Below, one piece after another: positions 1-9,384 of a stretch of DNA of 64,000 bases. The position numbers and the translations under genes are program-made. Position 1 is the stretch's first letter; the number at the start of each line of letters is the position of its first letter. The notes under the pieces are model-generated. The model made no database searches, was not told the DNA's origin, and saw only the letters and a list, made by a program, of their open reading frames with translations. The DNA is taken from positions 62,001 through 126,000 of the forward strand of contig MTSC01000003.1 in the NCBI GenBank assembly GCA_002368545.1. The letters run 5' to 3'. The DNA comes from Ramichloridium luteum. Taxonomy: Eukaryota; Ascomycota; Dothideomycetes; Mycosphaerellales; Dissoconiaceae.

Positions 1-287
1 AGTCTATCTACGGCGAGAAGTTCCCCGATGAGAACTTCAAGCACAAGCACACCGAGCCTTTCCTCCTCTCTATGGCCAATGCCGGCCCCAACACCAACGG
101 CTCGCAGTTCTTCGTCACTACCGTGCCAACCTCGTGGTTGGACGGCCGTCACGTCGTCTTCGGCAAGGTTACTGCCGGTGACAAGGCCGCTTACTCCGCC
201 ATCCGCTCCATTGAGGCTGTTGGCAGCCAGAGCGGCAAGATCTCTGTCCAGAACCAGCCTACCATTGCGGGTGCTGGAAAGATCTAA
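1..287 (+). CDS. Cyclophilin-type peptidyl-prolyl cis-trans isomerase, 3' part
   Basis: This is the C-terminal ~95 residues of a cyclophilin; the gene begins upstream of the window. The open frame starts at base 3 and ends with TAA at 285-287. Cyclophilins isomerise Xaa-Pro peptide bonds and assist folding. The block GPNTNGSQFF followed by SWLDGRHVVFG is the diagnostic core: it carries the Asn, Phe, Trp and His that line the active site, and the Trp corresponds to the residue needed for cyclosporin A binding in human CypA. The ending GSQSGKI...PTIAGAGKI is a standard single-domain cyclophilin C-terminus with no ER-retention signal, so a cytosolic form is likely, although a cleaved N-terminal targeting sequence could lie outside the window. 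The family is certain; which paralogue it is cannot be told. Confidence 0.95.
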   Translation, partial: SIYGEKFPDENFKHKHTEPFLLSMANAGPNTNGSQFFVTTVPTSWLDGRHVVFGKVTAGDKAAYSAIRSIEAVGSQSGKISVQNQPTIAGAGKI

Positions 288-2754
288 ACATGTACCAATA
301 GCTCGTGGGGGGCGCGCTGGATACAGTGGGCAAAAAATGACAACAGGGCGGATGTAGTGGTACGAGCTGGTGGGCATACAGCAGCGCGGTCTTGATCGTC
401 TCTGCTGGGCTCGCAAAAAGTATTATTAGGTAGCCAGGCATCTGATGCTCGTGTAATTCATGTTGCACTCCAGTCTGGTTCGAATCGTCCCAATCACCTC
501 AAAGCTTCAAGATGCTGTAGAGCTCCCCTGACTTCAAAGCATAGATCTGATGACAGAGTCTGCTCGCCAGTCATCATCGTGAGAAACTTTGAATCGTGGA
601 GGAGTTCCGTTGTTTATTGGTGTTTGAGTTGTTTGAGTACAAATTAGGTCAACGCGTATAATGTATTGCTCGCTGTTCAATGGCTGCGAGTCCTCTAGAT
701 TCTCAACACAAAGTGGTCTCATCCAGAATCGCAGCTCAAGATTTTGGAGGGGTAAAGGCGTCAATTCGCGGCGTGTGGCACAGCTGGATGGAGCGAAATG
801 CTGAGCGGGGTAGACCAAGCGGCACGGCAGCGCTCGGTGGTGAGCCTGCCACGCTGGCCTGCCCATTGTTGGTTGCTAAGGGAGCACACTCAACATAGCA
901 ATCCATGTTCCTTTGACAGCCCGGATGATGATGCATCAACGCACGTGTCGGACTCGTGAAGCCTGGAAGGGCACGAACGGACAAGCCGTTCTCAGAACTT
1001 TCGCGAGCTCATGCTTTGCGAGAGCGATGTAGGACAAGGAGGCACTCGCCGCAGATCCCGTGGGATGTGATGAGATGCGGCGCGGGACCTCGGGCAACTC
1101 AGTTGGTACCTAGTACTGTAGGTAGGTAGTCTTGATAGCCGGCCGATTCGCATGGCTGGTCAGGAGTTCTGAGACTTGGGACTATGGATGACAAGTTTAC
1201 GATGTGCTACAGTACAGACGCGGATAGACTCAGCCAGGCACGTAGGAGTAAAGTCGCGAAAAACTCGGTCATGTCTTCAGCGAAACGGAGATCCAAGGAT
1301 TTTCGCAAGTCGTTTCTCCAGTCGTGGAGTGACCACGCTCTTCGAGACATGCGTCTGGTTAGAGAAGTCATAATCGAGGCAGGGATCGCCAACGCCACAA
1401 CAAGACAGTCGATCAGCGCGCCTTCAGCCCCGCTGAACGTGATCTGTCCACAGGCCGAGAGAGACAGAGACCCGTCTAGTAGTGCCATTGTCGTTGAAGC
1501 ATCTATCTCGCTTCTCTGCCACCTACAGTAGTGCTCTCGAACCAGTCCTAGAGGGCCAACCCCAAGTTTAGATAACCCTAAGATGCTGAACTTCGTAATG
1601 GAGAACCCTAAGCAGGGGAGGGGCTAGTGAGCTTGCGAGCTAAGAATAAACACTCCTAACAAACCCTGGAAGCGTCCGAGGGGCACTTTGCCCTCACCTT
1701 TCTCAGGGTCGGCCCAAAGCAGCGGGCTAATTCACCGCGGGACAGGGCCCGCAGGGCGAGCTTGTCTCAAAGCGCGACTGGACACAAACTGCGCGCTGTG
1801 CGGCTCAGCAGTACAATCATTATAGGTTACTATCATCCGGACGCAACTCGCACAATGCGCATCGGGCTGTGGTAGAAGAACCGCTGGCTGCTACATCTGC
1901 GCGGCTCGTGAGATTCGGGATGGCTAGGTGCGACCCTTGTAGAGTTCAGTTTCCAAAGCCGCTTGTTCGTCAGACGCGGGATCGGGCGTCACAACCTCAA
2001 GCCGCTGTCTGAGAACACGAGTTGGCGCCGATACTGCCTCCCATTCGAGTGTACGGTCCAGCCTGCCAGCCCGCTTTCTTCAGACCACATCTTCGGACCA
2101 GGGTCGACCTTTTGCTCTTCTTACTTCCTCAATTGCATCGCGTGTAACATTCTGACTCGCGGGGCCTTGATACTCACATACGCTCTGTCCTGGCGCGCCC
2201 CGCTTGTCTGGCCTACAGTGTTGCTCCTGCCGCTGCCGATCGTTGCGCTTGCCCAGGTGTACATGTTGTCCTTAGGTATTTCCCCTTCGTCTGTGCGCGG
2301 TCAACCAAATCACCAAGATCACTGCTCGCGAGCAAGTCGACCGGCACTGAGAGTGCAGCGTAGCCGCCTACTTCTGCTGCCATTTCTGCCCCCTCCGCAG
2401 GCCGGACAATAGCCCACTTATACCTCACCGTTTGCAATCTCGGTGGATATCGAGCGCCAGTGACCTTTGCCCCTTTCGTGGACGAATTTCCAGAACCTTC
2501 TTCAGCACATCGGGACGTGGACCGGGACCGTCATCTGCTGGAGCCGCCGCTTGGAAGCAGTGGAAGAGGGCACTAAGAACGGATAATCAGAGCGACAAAC
2601 CAACCAGTGGTTGCTCTTAGACTTGATCGCCTTCGAATCTCCACTACAGCAGGGCTGCTAGGGTCAGGTTCAAGAGCTTGGGCAAGGGCTGCATTGGAGC
2701 GTGCTCCAGAGTCGTGTACGCACAAAGGAGGACGCACGTGTGACTGGCGCCATT
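288..2754. other. 2.5 kb without a convincing gene
   Basis: Open frames here (for example 1184-1531 plus and 1963-2412 plus) have no family resemblance and no coherent composition, so I do not call them. The stretch holds the cyclophilin 3' flank and presumably the promoter and 5' UTR of the large gene starting at 2755. An upstream exon of that gene could hide here. Two AACCCTAA boxes lie at 1574-1581 and 1604-1611. Confidence 0.5.
1574..1611. repeat. Pair of telobox-like AACCCTAA motifs
   Basis: AACCCTAA occurs at 1574-1581 and again at 1604-1611, exactly 30 bp apart in the same orientation. The core matches the fungal and vertebrate telomere repeat (TTAGGG/CCCTAA). Such boxes can bind Myb-type telomere-repeat proteins such as Tbf1, but two copies could also be chance. 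Confidence 0.35.
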
Positions 2755-5700
2755 ATGAAGAAGAGCAAATGGGGTAAGCTGTTCAAGGAGGATAAAGATG
2801 ATGGCTCAGGCGCCACGGATAGAAAGGATAGCTTCAAGCTCAACGAGGATGTCGTCGACTTCCTCAAGCCGTCAACTGAAAAGGCGGGTCCCCCGAAGTT
2901 GAACATCGCTGTCGCTCAGCGTTATCCTGGGGCACACGCAGTCAAGCCAGCCGACGCCTTGAGTCCACCACCGCAAATATCTACGACACTCTTCAACGGC
3001 AAGCCGAAACGGCGGAAGAACCTGACAGTGAGCTTCGCTCAAACTCCTCCGGAGGTTATGGGTGAAGGAGGCGATGAAGCACCCGATCCACCGAACGAAA
3101 TCTCACGAATGAAAGCCGCTATTTCGCGCTCGATGAGTGATCGGAGATCAGGCGGCGGCCCTGGAAACTTCTCACGGGCCAACACCTTCGGAGATGCCCA
3201 GGCAAATGCTCCGTTTCAGCAGCAGCAGCAACAGCGGGATCCCTTTGCGCGACAAAATTGGCCGCCGGAACAGGCGTCAGGAGGTGCACGGGCAAACGAC
3301 GATGACTTCATTGCAGGCCCGTTGCGTCGAGCAAACACTTCTCATAATGAATCTTCACCGGCTATGCAACGGAGGTTTGCCCCTCCGACCACAGGGACGC
3401 ACCAGCACAAACCGAGCTTAACCCGAGTGCCAACAGGGTTTGAAGCATATGCAAATGAGAACTCGATACCGACAGTCGTTACACATGCAACCGCGGACGA
3501 CGATCGACCGCCTTCAAGAGCTCGACCAACCGTAAACACTCAATGGCCGGCCAACACCGGGGCAGATGATCGTGATCGGTCAGAAGGCGGGGAAAATAGT
3601 CTTGCGCCGCGGAAACAGTACCTTGGACTTGCTTCACCCACCACGCCTCTCTCGCCGGCAGCAATGAAAGCCAGGGAAATGCGTACAAATGAAGGCGCTG
3701 CTTTCCGGCGTGCGAGCGCTATGATCATACCCGACGACGAGGACGAGGAGGAGGATGCCAACGACAAGCCCCCATGGCTGCGGGAACCCCAGCAGTCACA
3801 GCCACAGCAACAACAGCAACAGCAACAATTGTCAGCACCTGAGACTCAGAGATTCCCACCTCGAACCGCCAGTAAAGTCAAGCACGAGCCATATCATTCC
3901 ATTGGTACAGCTGTTTCCTCAGACCTATCATCGCCCCCACAGCGGAGTCAGCATGAGTCCCAACCGTCGACAATAGATTCTCCTACAGACCAAAATCCGT
4001 TTGCAGATCCCAAATTCATGAAGCGCAGTTCGCGAGAAACGGCATCAGAGTCTTTGAACGCCTCCATGCAAACCATGGCTCTCGGACGTGGCCAGGGACA
4101 ATATAGAGGTGTCCCAATGGAGGGACAACAAGCTCCGTCCCAGCCTGCTCATAGCTCAAACACTTATGCGCAACCGCCTCCAGGACAAATGCGGCAGCAA
4201 TGGCCGTTGAATCAAGACCAGGGCCATGGTTCTTTCCCGTCATCGCAGCCACCAGCTCCACAAACGCAGCAAAGGCCGCCGCAAAATCACTCGCGGCCGA
4301 TCCAACGACCTGAGCCTTATGACCAACGAATTCCTGGTCAACAGAGGTCAGACATTCGAGGACCGCCTCAGCGTCCAGCTCGCCCTGACGAATACCCGAG
4401 CCAGCCATCCCCCAGTGATGCTCAACAACAGAGATCACCTTTTCCCGAGCAAGGCCAACAAAGGTACCCAGGAGCACCAATGTACAGTGAAGGTGCTTCG
4501 CGTCCTAAGCAGTCCTTGGATGGAGGCATGATATCGAGTCGAACAGCGCCATGGCCACATGGCGGCACCGCATCTCCGTCGGGAAACAATGAACCAATGC
4601 GAAGTCGAGGAGATACCTACCCGCAAGTCCGTGATCGCATGGCCGATCCAAACATCGCGTCCGGGACGCCTCGACAATTTACGACTGTCGCAAGTGGGAA
4701 TGACTCTTCAACGAGTCTGCACCATTTATCACCACGGATAGGACACTCGAGGAACAGCTCGCAAGACGGCAATTCACCTCGTGTTCCTCCACATGCTAGT
4801 CCCGCCTCGCAGCATACCACCTCTCCTCGGTTCCCAAATCAATTTTCTAGTCCAAATCCCCAGAGCCAGAATGTCAGCCCACAGACATCTTTTGTCGCAC
4901 CGCCCCGGAACGCATCTATGTCAGAGACCCGTCACCAACACCCCGATGAGAGGCAGGGGCAAAGGGACGGCCCTACAACCTACCGTGCCCCACCTGGAAC
5001 TTCCTCAGCGCCTGAGAATAACCCAGCTGCGGAAGCTGCTCTTGGCGACTTCGCCTCACGCGTAGCCCACATGAAGGGCGTGTTCTCACTCACGGCAGAG
5101 AAGGAACGTCCCCGGGATCAATGTCCACCATCTGCATGGCTTCGCACGGCCCTTTGGTGGTTCCAGAAGGGAAAAGCCGGCGTGGACTCTATGCTTCGAT
5201 CACGGTCACAAGCACCGGATAGTCCACGTAGAGAATTGCTCACACAGCCTCACGTAGACCTAGCCAAATCCTGGTGGATTCTATTCGACCCCCTGAGTGG
5301 ACTAATGAGCGAAGGTGGAGAACATGGTGTCCCCGCAGATTCGCTCGACACCTCGTTGCGTCGAAGTGCGCTGACACTCAGCTCCAACATCAAGTCGGTC
5401 TGTCTCATGATGGGTCGGAATGGACTCCTTCCTCCCACACATGCGCTCATACAAGGCCAAGATACGCGGATCTGGCTCCAGTACCCACGTTTCCGCCCAG
5501 ACGTTGTCTCAAATTTGAGCGGAGCGGCTGATTCAATTGACCCACACGACTTGCTACCCCTGAGTGATACTCGAGAAGCTTTCTGCTACGGCAGGTTCCC
5601 TGTCGAAGTGTTTCTCAATACTGATGATGCCGAGACCGACCGCGTTGTCTTGCCCTGTATGTTGTCACTCATGCGTGGCCGCAATGACTATCCAATTACT

Positions 5701-7413
5701 GTCACGATCGCTAGTCAGAGTGATCTTGTCAGTGTCCGCGTATCGCCTAGGTCCTCTGACCGCGCTTCGGTGACATGGCAAGACGTCTCGTGGAAGGCAT
5801 CGGCGCGCACTTTAGTCGTGCAGCTCCCCCGGAATACGTATCTCAGTGTTCGAATGGATGAACGCGACTTCCGTTATGCATTCAATCTTGCCGAGTACGC
5901 CAGGGGCATACAGCGCAACCTCGACGAAGAAGGCGGAGAAAGACTTGTGCATGAAGCACGACTCACCGAGCTTCAATACGCCGATACAGCAAATCCGCAC
6001 GCCTTCCCGTCCGACAAATTGCGTGGATGTACGGCGCTGGTATACGAGCGCAGCGAGGAAGAAGCGGATGCGAGCGGACTGCGTAAGAAGCATCGTGGCT
6101 TTCGCCTCCTACTGCTGACGGATGCGTCCCACAAAACTTTGAGCTCAGTCAGCCATGACGTGTGTCGGACCTCTCCGCTGTATTTCGAATATCTCAATGA
6201 TGCTGCAGCAAATGGCGCAGCCGCTTTAGTCTTGCGCCTACGTGAGGAGAATCGCCAGTGCCGTGCATTACTGGTATTTGGTAGCGCGGGCGCACGGCAA
6301 GTCTTCTACGATGTGTTGACTGGGCTCATGGTGGGACAGGACGAGACGATCGTGGAGAAAATCACGCTCTCGAGCATGAATATTGAACCAGCGACTGCAA
6401 CTGAAGGTGCTGCTACCAGCCCCTCTGCTATCCACCCTGCTCTGCAAGGGCTGCAATGGCAGAGACTCGGCGTGACGAATTCGCTGTCTGATGACGACAA
6501 CAATCGTCTGGCCAGCACCGTGGAGTCAGAATCCCTCCGAATTCTCGCGCGCCATTCGGCTGGTTGCATTACTGATCGAATCAACCTGAGTAAGGGCGAG
6601 TTCCTTTTCCGTTTGCCGCCCTCGCCAGCTAGCCTTACCACGATCCAACTCCTTCGCCAGCCTCAAAGCGACCTCAGCCTGTCCATCGACACACGTACAG
6701 CAGCGCCGACTGTTGCCGACGCAGCAGCACCCCTTCTCAAGCTCGTTCAGAGCTCTGCTACTGTGCGATCGTATACCTTTGCCACACCCGCGGATCTTCA
6801 TGCTTTCCAAGCCAGCGTGACCGGCTACGCGGTGAGATTCGATGCTATTGCAACTACGCTATCTATCGCGCGTCGCCGCATGGTCGTGCCAATCTACAAG
6901 AAGTGGGAAGCGACTCAAGTGCGCGTGCAGGTCGTCTACTTCGGCAACCAGCAAGTCGCCCGGCTGATCGCTTTCATGGATGGTTTCGGCCACGCTGATG
7001 CATTGTGCTTTCAAGTTAAAGGCACTGATGTGTTCGAGCACGTAAAGGCGAGCAAAGGTAGCCCGGCTGCGGTCAAGTTGGTCGATGCGAAGTTCAGTCT
7101 GCCACCGCAGGATGAGCACCATCGCCATCATCGTGATGAAAAGGCTGGAGATAGCGGTCCAGGCGGGGAGGATGCCCGCATGGGGCGCCTGCGAAGGCGA
7201 TTTGTCAACCTGGAAGGGTTGGAGTACGCCGAAGAGCACGATGATATAACAGTGGGCTTTGCCGACGAAGCTGGTCAGTACAAACGAGGCCTTCCTCATA
7301 CTCTCTACGTCAAAATGCTAACTAGTCAACCAACAGAACGAGACCGCTTTGTCAAAGCCCTACCCGCGGCCACGAGCGTGTCTCGCGGTATTACGCTGAA
7401 ACGACGGATATGA
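2755..7413 (+). CDS. Large conserved-looking fungal protein, unknown function (1552 aa)
   Basis: A single uninterrupted frame of 1552 residues; I do not recognise a named family. The first ATG in frame is at 2755; the frame stays open back to 2701 but without an ATG, so a spliced upstream exon is possible. The N-terminal half (about residues 1-760) is disordered: rich in Pro, Gln, Ser and Asn, with a lysine-rich start (MKKSKWGKLFKED), a glutamine run near residue 155, a second Q-rich run near 348-360, and an acidic stretch just before it. The C-terminal half (from about residue 763) is dense and looks globular: it has regular hydrophobic spacing, a WLRTALWWFQKG segment near its start, and repeated beta-strand-like segments that could be PH-like modules. 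There is no signal peptide or membrane segment. The disordered-plus-globular layout suggests a scaffold or regulator, but that is inference. Confidence 0.85.
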   Translation: MKKSKWGKLFKEDKDDGSGATDRKDSFKLNEDVVDFLKPSTEKAGPPKLNIAVAQRYPGAHAVKPADALSPPPQISTTLFNGKPKRRKNLTVSFAQTPPEVMGEGGDEAPDPPNEISRMKAAISRSMSDRRSGGGPGNFSRANTFGDAQANAPFQQQQQQRDPFARQNWPPEQASGGARANDDDFIAGPLRRANTSHNESSPAMQRRFAPPTTGTHQHKPSLTRVPTGFEAYANENSIPTVVTHATADDDRPPSRARPTVNTQWPANTGADDRDRSEGGENSLAPRKQYLGLASPTTPLSPAAMKAREMRTNEGAAFRRASAMIIPDDEDEEEDANDKPPWLREPQQSQPQQQQQQQQLSAPETQRFPPRTASKVKHEPYHSIGTAVSSDLSSPPQRSQHESQPSTIDSPTDQNPFADPKFMKRSSRETASESLNASMQTMALGRGQGQYRGVPMEGQQAPSQPAHSSNTYAQPPPGQMRQQWPLNQDQGHGSFPSSQPPAPQTQQRPPQNHSRPIQRPEPYDQRIPGQQRSDIRGPPQRPARPDEYPSQPSPSDAQQQRSPFPEQGQQRYPGAPMYSEGASRPKQSLDGGMISSRTAPWPHGGTASPSGNNEPMRSRGDTYPQVRDRMADPNIASGTPRQFTTVASGNDSSTSLHHLSPRIGHSRNSSQDGNSPRVPPHASPASQHTTSPRFPNQFSSPNPQSQNVSPQTSFVAPPRNASMSETRHQHPDERQGQRDGPTTYRAPPGTSSAPENNPAAEAALGDFASRVAHMKGVFSLTAEKERPRDQCPPSAWLRTALWWFQKGKAGVDSMLRSRSQAPDSPRRELLTQPHVDLAKSWWILFDPLSGLMSEGGEHGVPADSLDTSLRRSALTLSSNIKSVCLMMGRNGLLPPTHALIQGQDTRIWLQYPRFRPDVVSNLSGAADSIDPHDLLPLSDTREAFCYGRFPVEVFLNTDDAETDRVVLPCMLSLMRGRNDYPITVTIASQSDLVSVRVSPRSSDRASVTWQDVSWKASARTLVVQLPRNTYLSVRMDERDFRYAFNLAEYARGIQRNLDEEGGERLVHEARLTELQYADTANPHAFPSDKLRGCTALVYERSEEEADASGLRKKHRGFRLLLLTDASHKTLSSVSHDVCRTSPLYFEYLNDAAANGAAALVLRLREENRQCRALLVFGSAGARQVFYDVLTGLMVGQDETIVEKITLSSMNIEPATATEGAATSPSAIHPALQGLQWQRLGVTNSLSDDDNNRLASTVESESLRILARHSAGCITDRINLSKGEFLFRLPPSPASLTTIQLLRQPQSDLSLSIDTRTAAPTVADAAAPLLKLVQSSATVRSYTFATPADLHAFQASVTGYAVRFDAIATTLSIARRRMVVPIYKKWEATQVRVQVVYFGNQQVARLIAFMDGFGHADALCFQVKGTDVFEHVKASKGSPAAVKLVDAKFSLPPQDEHHRHHRDEKAGDSGPGGEDARMGRLRRRFVNLEGLEYAEEHDDITVGFADEAGQYKRGLPHTLYVKMLTSQPTERDRFVKALPAATSVSRGITLKRRI
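3219..3236 (+). repeat. Glutamine-coding CAG/CAA run (first of two)
   Basis: A short CAG/CAA run encoding consecutive glutamines inside the 1552-residue protein. A second Q-rich stretch lies at about 3793-3828. Mixed CAG/CAA codons suggest a tolerated protein-level tract rather than a pure unstable microsatellite. Confidence 0.8.
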
Positions 7414-7931
7414 GATTTACGATCTTAAAACGGCTGCATAACGCATGTACATGATCGCACAGGATGTGATGTTGCAAGCATGAGTGGAACGGAAAGATTT
7501 TGGGAGCGTGTACACATATATTGAAGTGCAAATCCGCAGTTGTCGGCATTGTTGGGTCAGATACTCCTCCCATTTGATTGAAATTGGCCGCAGCCACGCA
7601 AAAAGTGTCCATTTTCTCTCGCTATTCACTTTCCTGTTTCGGACTCGTCTCGCGATGAGCACGTTGGGTCGCCTATGTACGCCGCCATACCTACGCACGC
7701 CCTATTGAACGAGGTGGGGCTCGCTGCATTGAGTGGCAGAGAGGCTGCCTTATCGATAAGACATTTGAATGTCTCCTGCGACCATCGATGTATTAGCGCA
7801 TTGCTCATCGTCGGGAGCAATCAACTAATACCTGTGTTGCTTATAGCGGAGCCAGACCTAGATGAGCTTTTTGACCCGCTCAACTTCTCTTCTCCCATTC
7901 CACGATCCTCATAAATCGCCACGATCCCACC
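7414..7931. other. Intergenic, 3' flank and promoter of trans-sulfuration gene
   Basis: No gene seen. The last ~50 bases before the ATG at 7932 are C/T-rich, and the start context is CACCATGG, typical of a fungal promoter and start site. Confidence 0.5.
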
Positions 7932-9239
7932 ATGGCATCCGAAAGCAACCCCAATGTCGTGGACCCAACACCACCGAACCCGCCCGCGGATGCGCTTGCC
8001 TACTCACTGTCCACCCTTGCAGTCCACAGCGACGACCCTATCAACTACACCATCGACGTCGCTCCCGCCCTCCACGTCTCGACCACGTTCCGCTACAAGT
8101 CCGATCCATCACAGCTCGTTCCCACGAGTGACTTCGACCTCCCTTCCAGCGACCCAGGCCTTTTCGCCGGTGACTCGCACATCTACTCGCGCGCCACAGC
8201 ACCCAACACGTCCCGTCTCGAGCTGATTCTTACTTCGATTATTGGCCAGCCGTGTCTGACGTACTCTTCCGGACTCGCCGCCTTCCATGCACTGCTCGTG
8301 TACCTCCACCCAAAAGTCGTTGCCATCGGTGCCGGCTACCATGGCTGCCATGGCGTGCTGCAAATCTACCAGAAGCTGACCAACTGCCGGATCGTCGATC
8401 TCTTCGATGAAGCGAGCTGGTCTGGTGAGGGATGGGGATTAGGTTCCGGCGACGTCGTCCACCTCGAGACGCCCGTGAACCCAGACGGCGTCGCTTTCGA
8501 CATCTCCAAGTATGCAAAGCTGGCCCACAGCCGCGGCGCGGTGCTGACGGTCGATGCGACGTTCGCACCGCCACCACTGCAGGATCCGTTCCGCTGGGGC
8601 GCCGACTATGTCATGCACTCAGGTACCAAGTACTTCGGCGGACACAGCGACATGCTGTGCGGCGTGCTGGCCGTGGGAAAGACGGAGCATGTGCCCAGTC
8701 GATCCTGGAAGAAAGACTACTGGAGTTTGTTCGCGGAGCGCATTCACCTGGGTGCTGTCATGGGTAGTCTGGAAGGGTGGCTCGGCGTGCGGAGTCTGCG
8801 GACGCTGGAGTTACGGGTCAAGCGACAAAGCGAGAACGCAGGACATCTGGTCGCGTGGCTGGACGCAGCACTGAACGGTACAGCAGGTGTCGAAGTGACT
8901 GCAGAAGAGAAGGAAGCTGTGCAGAACACCGTGGTTTCGTTGTCGCACGCAAGCCTGCAGCGGGAGGATTTCGGCTGGCTGAAGGAGCAGATGCCGAATG
9001 GCTTCGGGCCTGTGTTCGCCTTGTCATTAAAGACGGAGAAATTGGCGAAACAATTCCCCAGCAAGCTACACCTCTTCCACCATGCGACGAGTTTGGGTGG
9101 AGTAGAGAGCTTGATTGAATGGCGTAGGATGAGTGACCAGACGGTCGGGCCAACTTTGTTGAGAATCAGCGTCGGCGTAGAGGATTGGAAGGACCTGAAA
9201 AGCGACCTTCTTCAGGGATTAAAGGCGCTGAAAGAGTAG
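7932..9239 (+). CDS. Trans-sulfuration family PLP enzyme (cystathionine gamma-synthase-like)
   Basis: A 435-residue intronless gene of the Cys/Met-metabolism PLP-dependent family (fold type I). The PLP-binding lysine is in SGTKYFGGHSD, with Lys at residue 233. The cofactor-ring aspartate is in LTVDATFAPPPLQ, and the substrate/phosphate site YSRATAPNTSRLE lies near residue 78. The family carries out cystathionine synthesis or cleavage and related C-S chemistry. The sequence looks closer to the divergent fungal branch that includes yeast YML082W/YLL058W than to the canonical Met/Cys enzymes, so the exact reaction is uncertain. It starts at an ATG in strong context and converges with the gene on the opposite strand, the stop codons lying about 145 bp apart. 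No targeting signal is seen, so it is probably cytosolic. Confidence 0.92.
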   Translation: MASESNPNVVDPTPPNPPADALAYSLSTLAVHSDDPINYTIDVAPALHVSTTFRYKSDPSQLVPTSDFDLPSSDPGLFAGDSHIYSRATAPNTSRLELILTSIIGQPCLTYSSGLAAFHALLVYLHPKVVAIGAGYHGCHGVLQIYQKLTNCRIVDLFDEASWSGEGWGLGSGDVVHLETPVNPDGVAFDISKYAKLAHSRGAVLTVDATFAPPPLQDPFRWGADYVMHSGTKYFGGHSDMLCGVLAVGKTEHVPSRSWKKDYWSLFAERIHLGAVMGSLEGWLGVRSLRTLELRVKRQSENAGHLVAWLDAALNGTAGVEVTAEEKEAVQNTVVSLSHASLQREDFGWLKEQMPNGFGPVFALSLKTEKLAKQFPSKLHLFHHATSLGGVESLIEWRRMSDQTVGPTLLRISVGVEDWKDLKSDLLQGLKALKE

Positions 9240-9384
9240 ATCCGTGACGTGACTAGAGTAATATCATGAACGTTATGCTGTGTCTTATCAAATCATATCA
9301 CTATCTGTACTGCATACACATTTGGGATATCAAAGCAGATCACCGTTGGATATCATTATCTTCGTGGTGGTAGGACCACTTGCT

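Noticed and set aside
474..495. Possible tRNA T-arm (GGTTCGAATC)
   Set aside because: The flanking bases do not pair and no acceptor stem is visible.
1184..1531. 115-residue open frame in the left gene-free stretch
   Set aside because: No family resemblance; overlapped by other random frames in both strands.
1963..2412. 149-residue open frame upstream of the 1552-aa gene
   Set aside because: No coherent domain, no supporting splice structure; composition looks non-coding.
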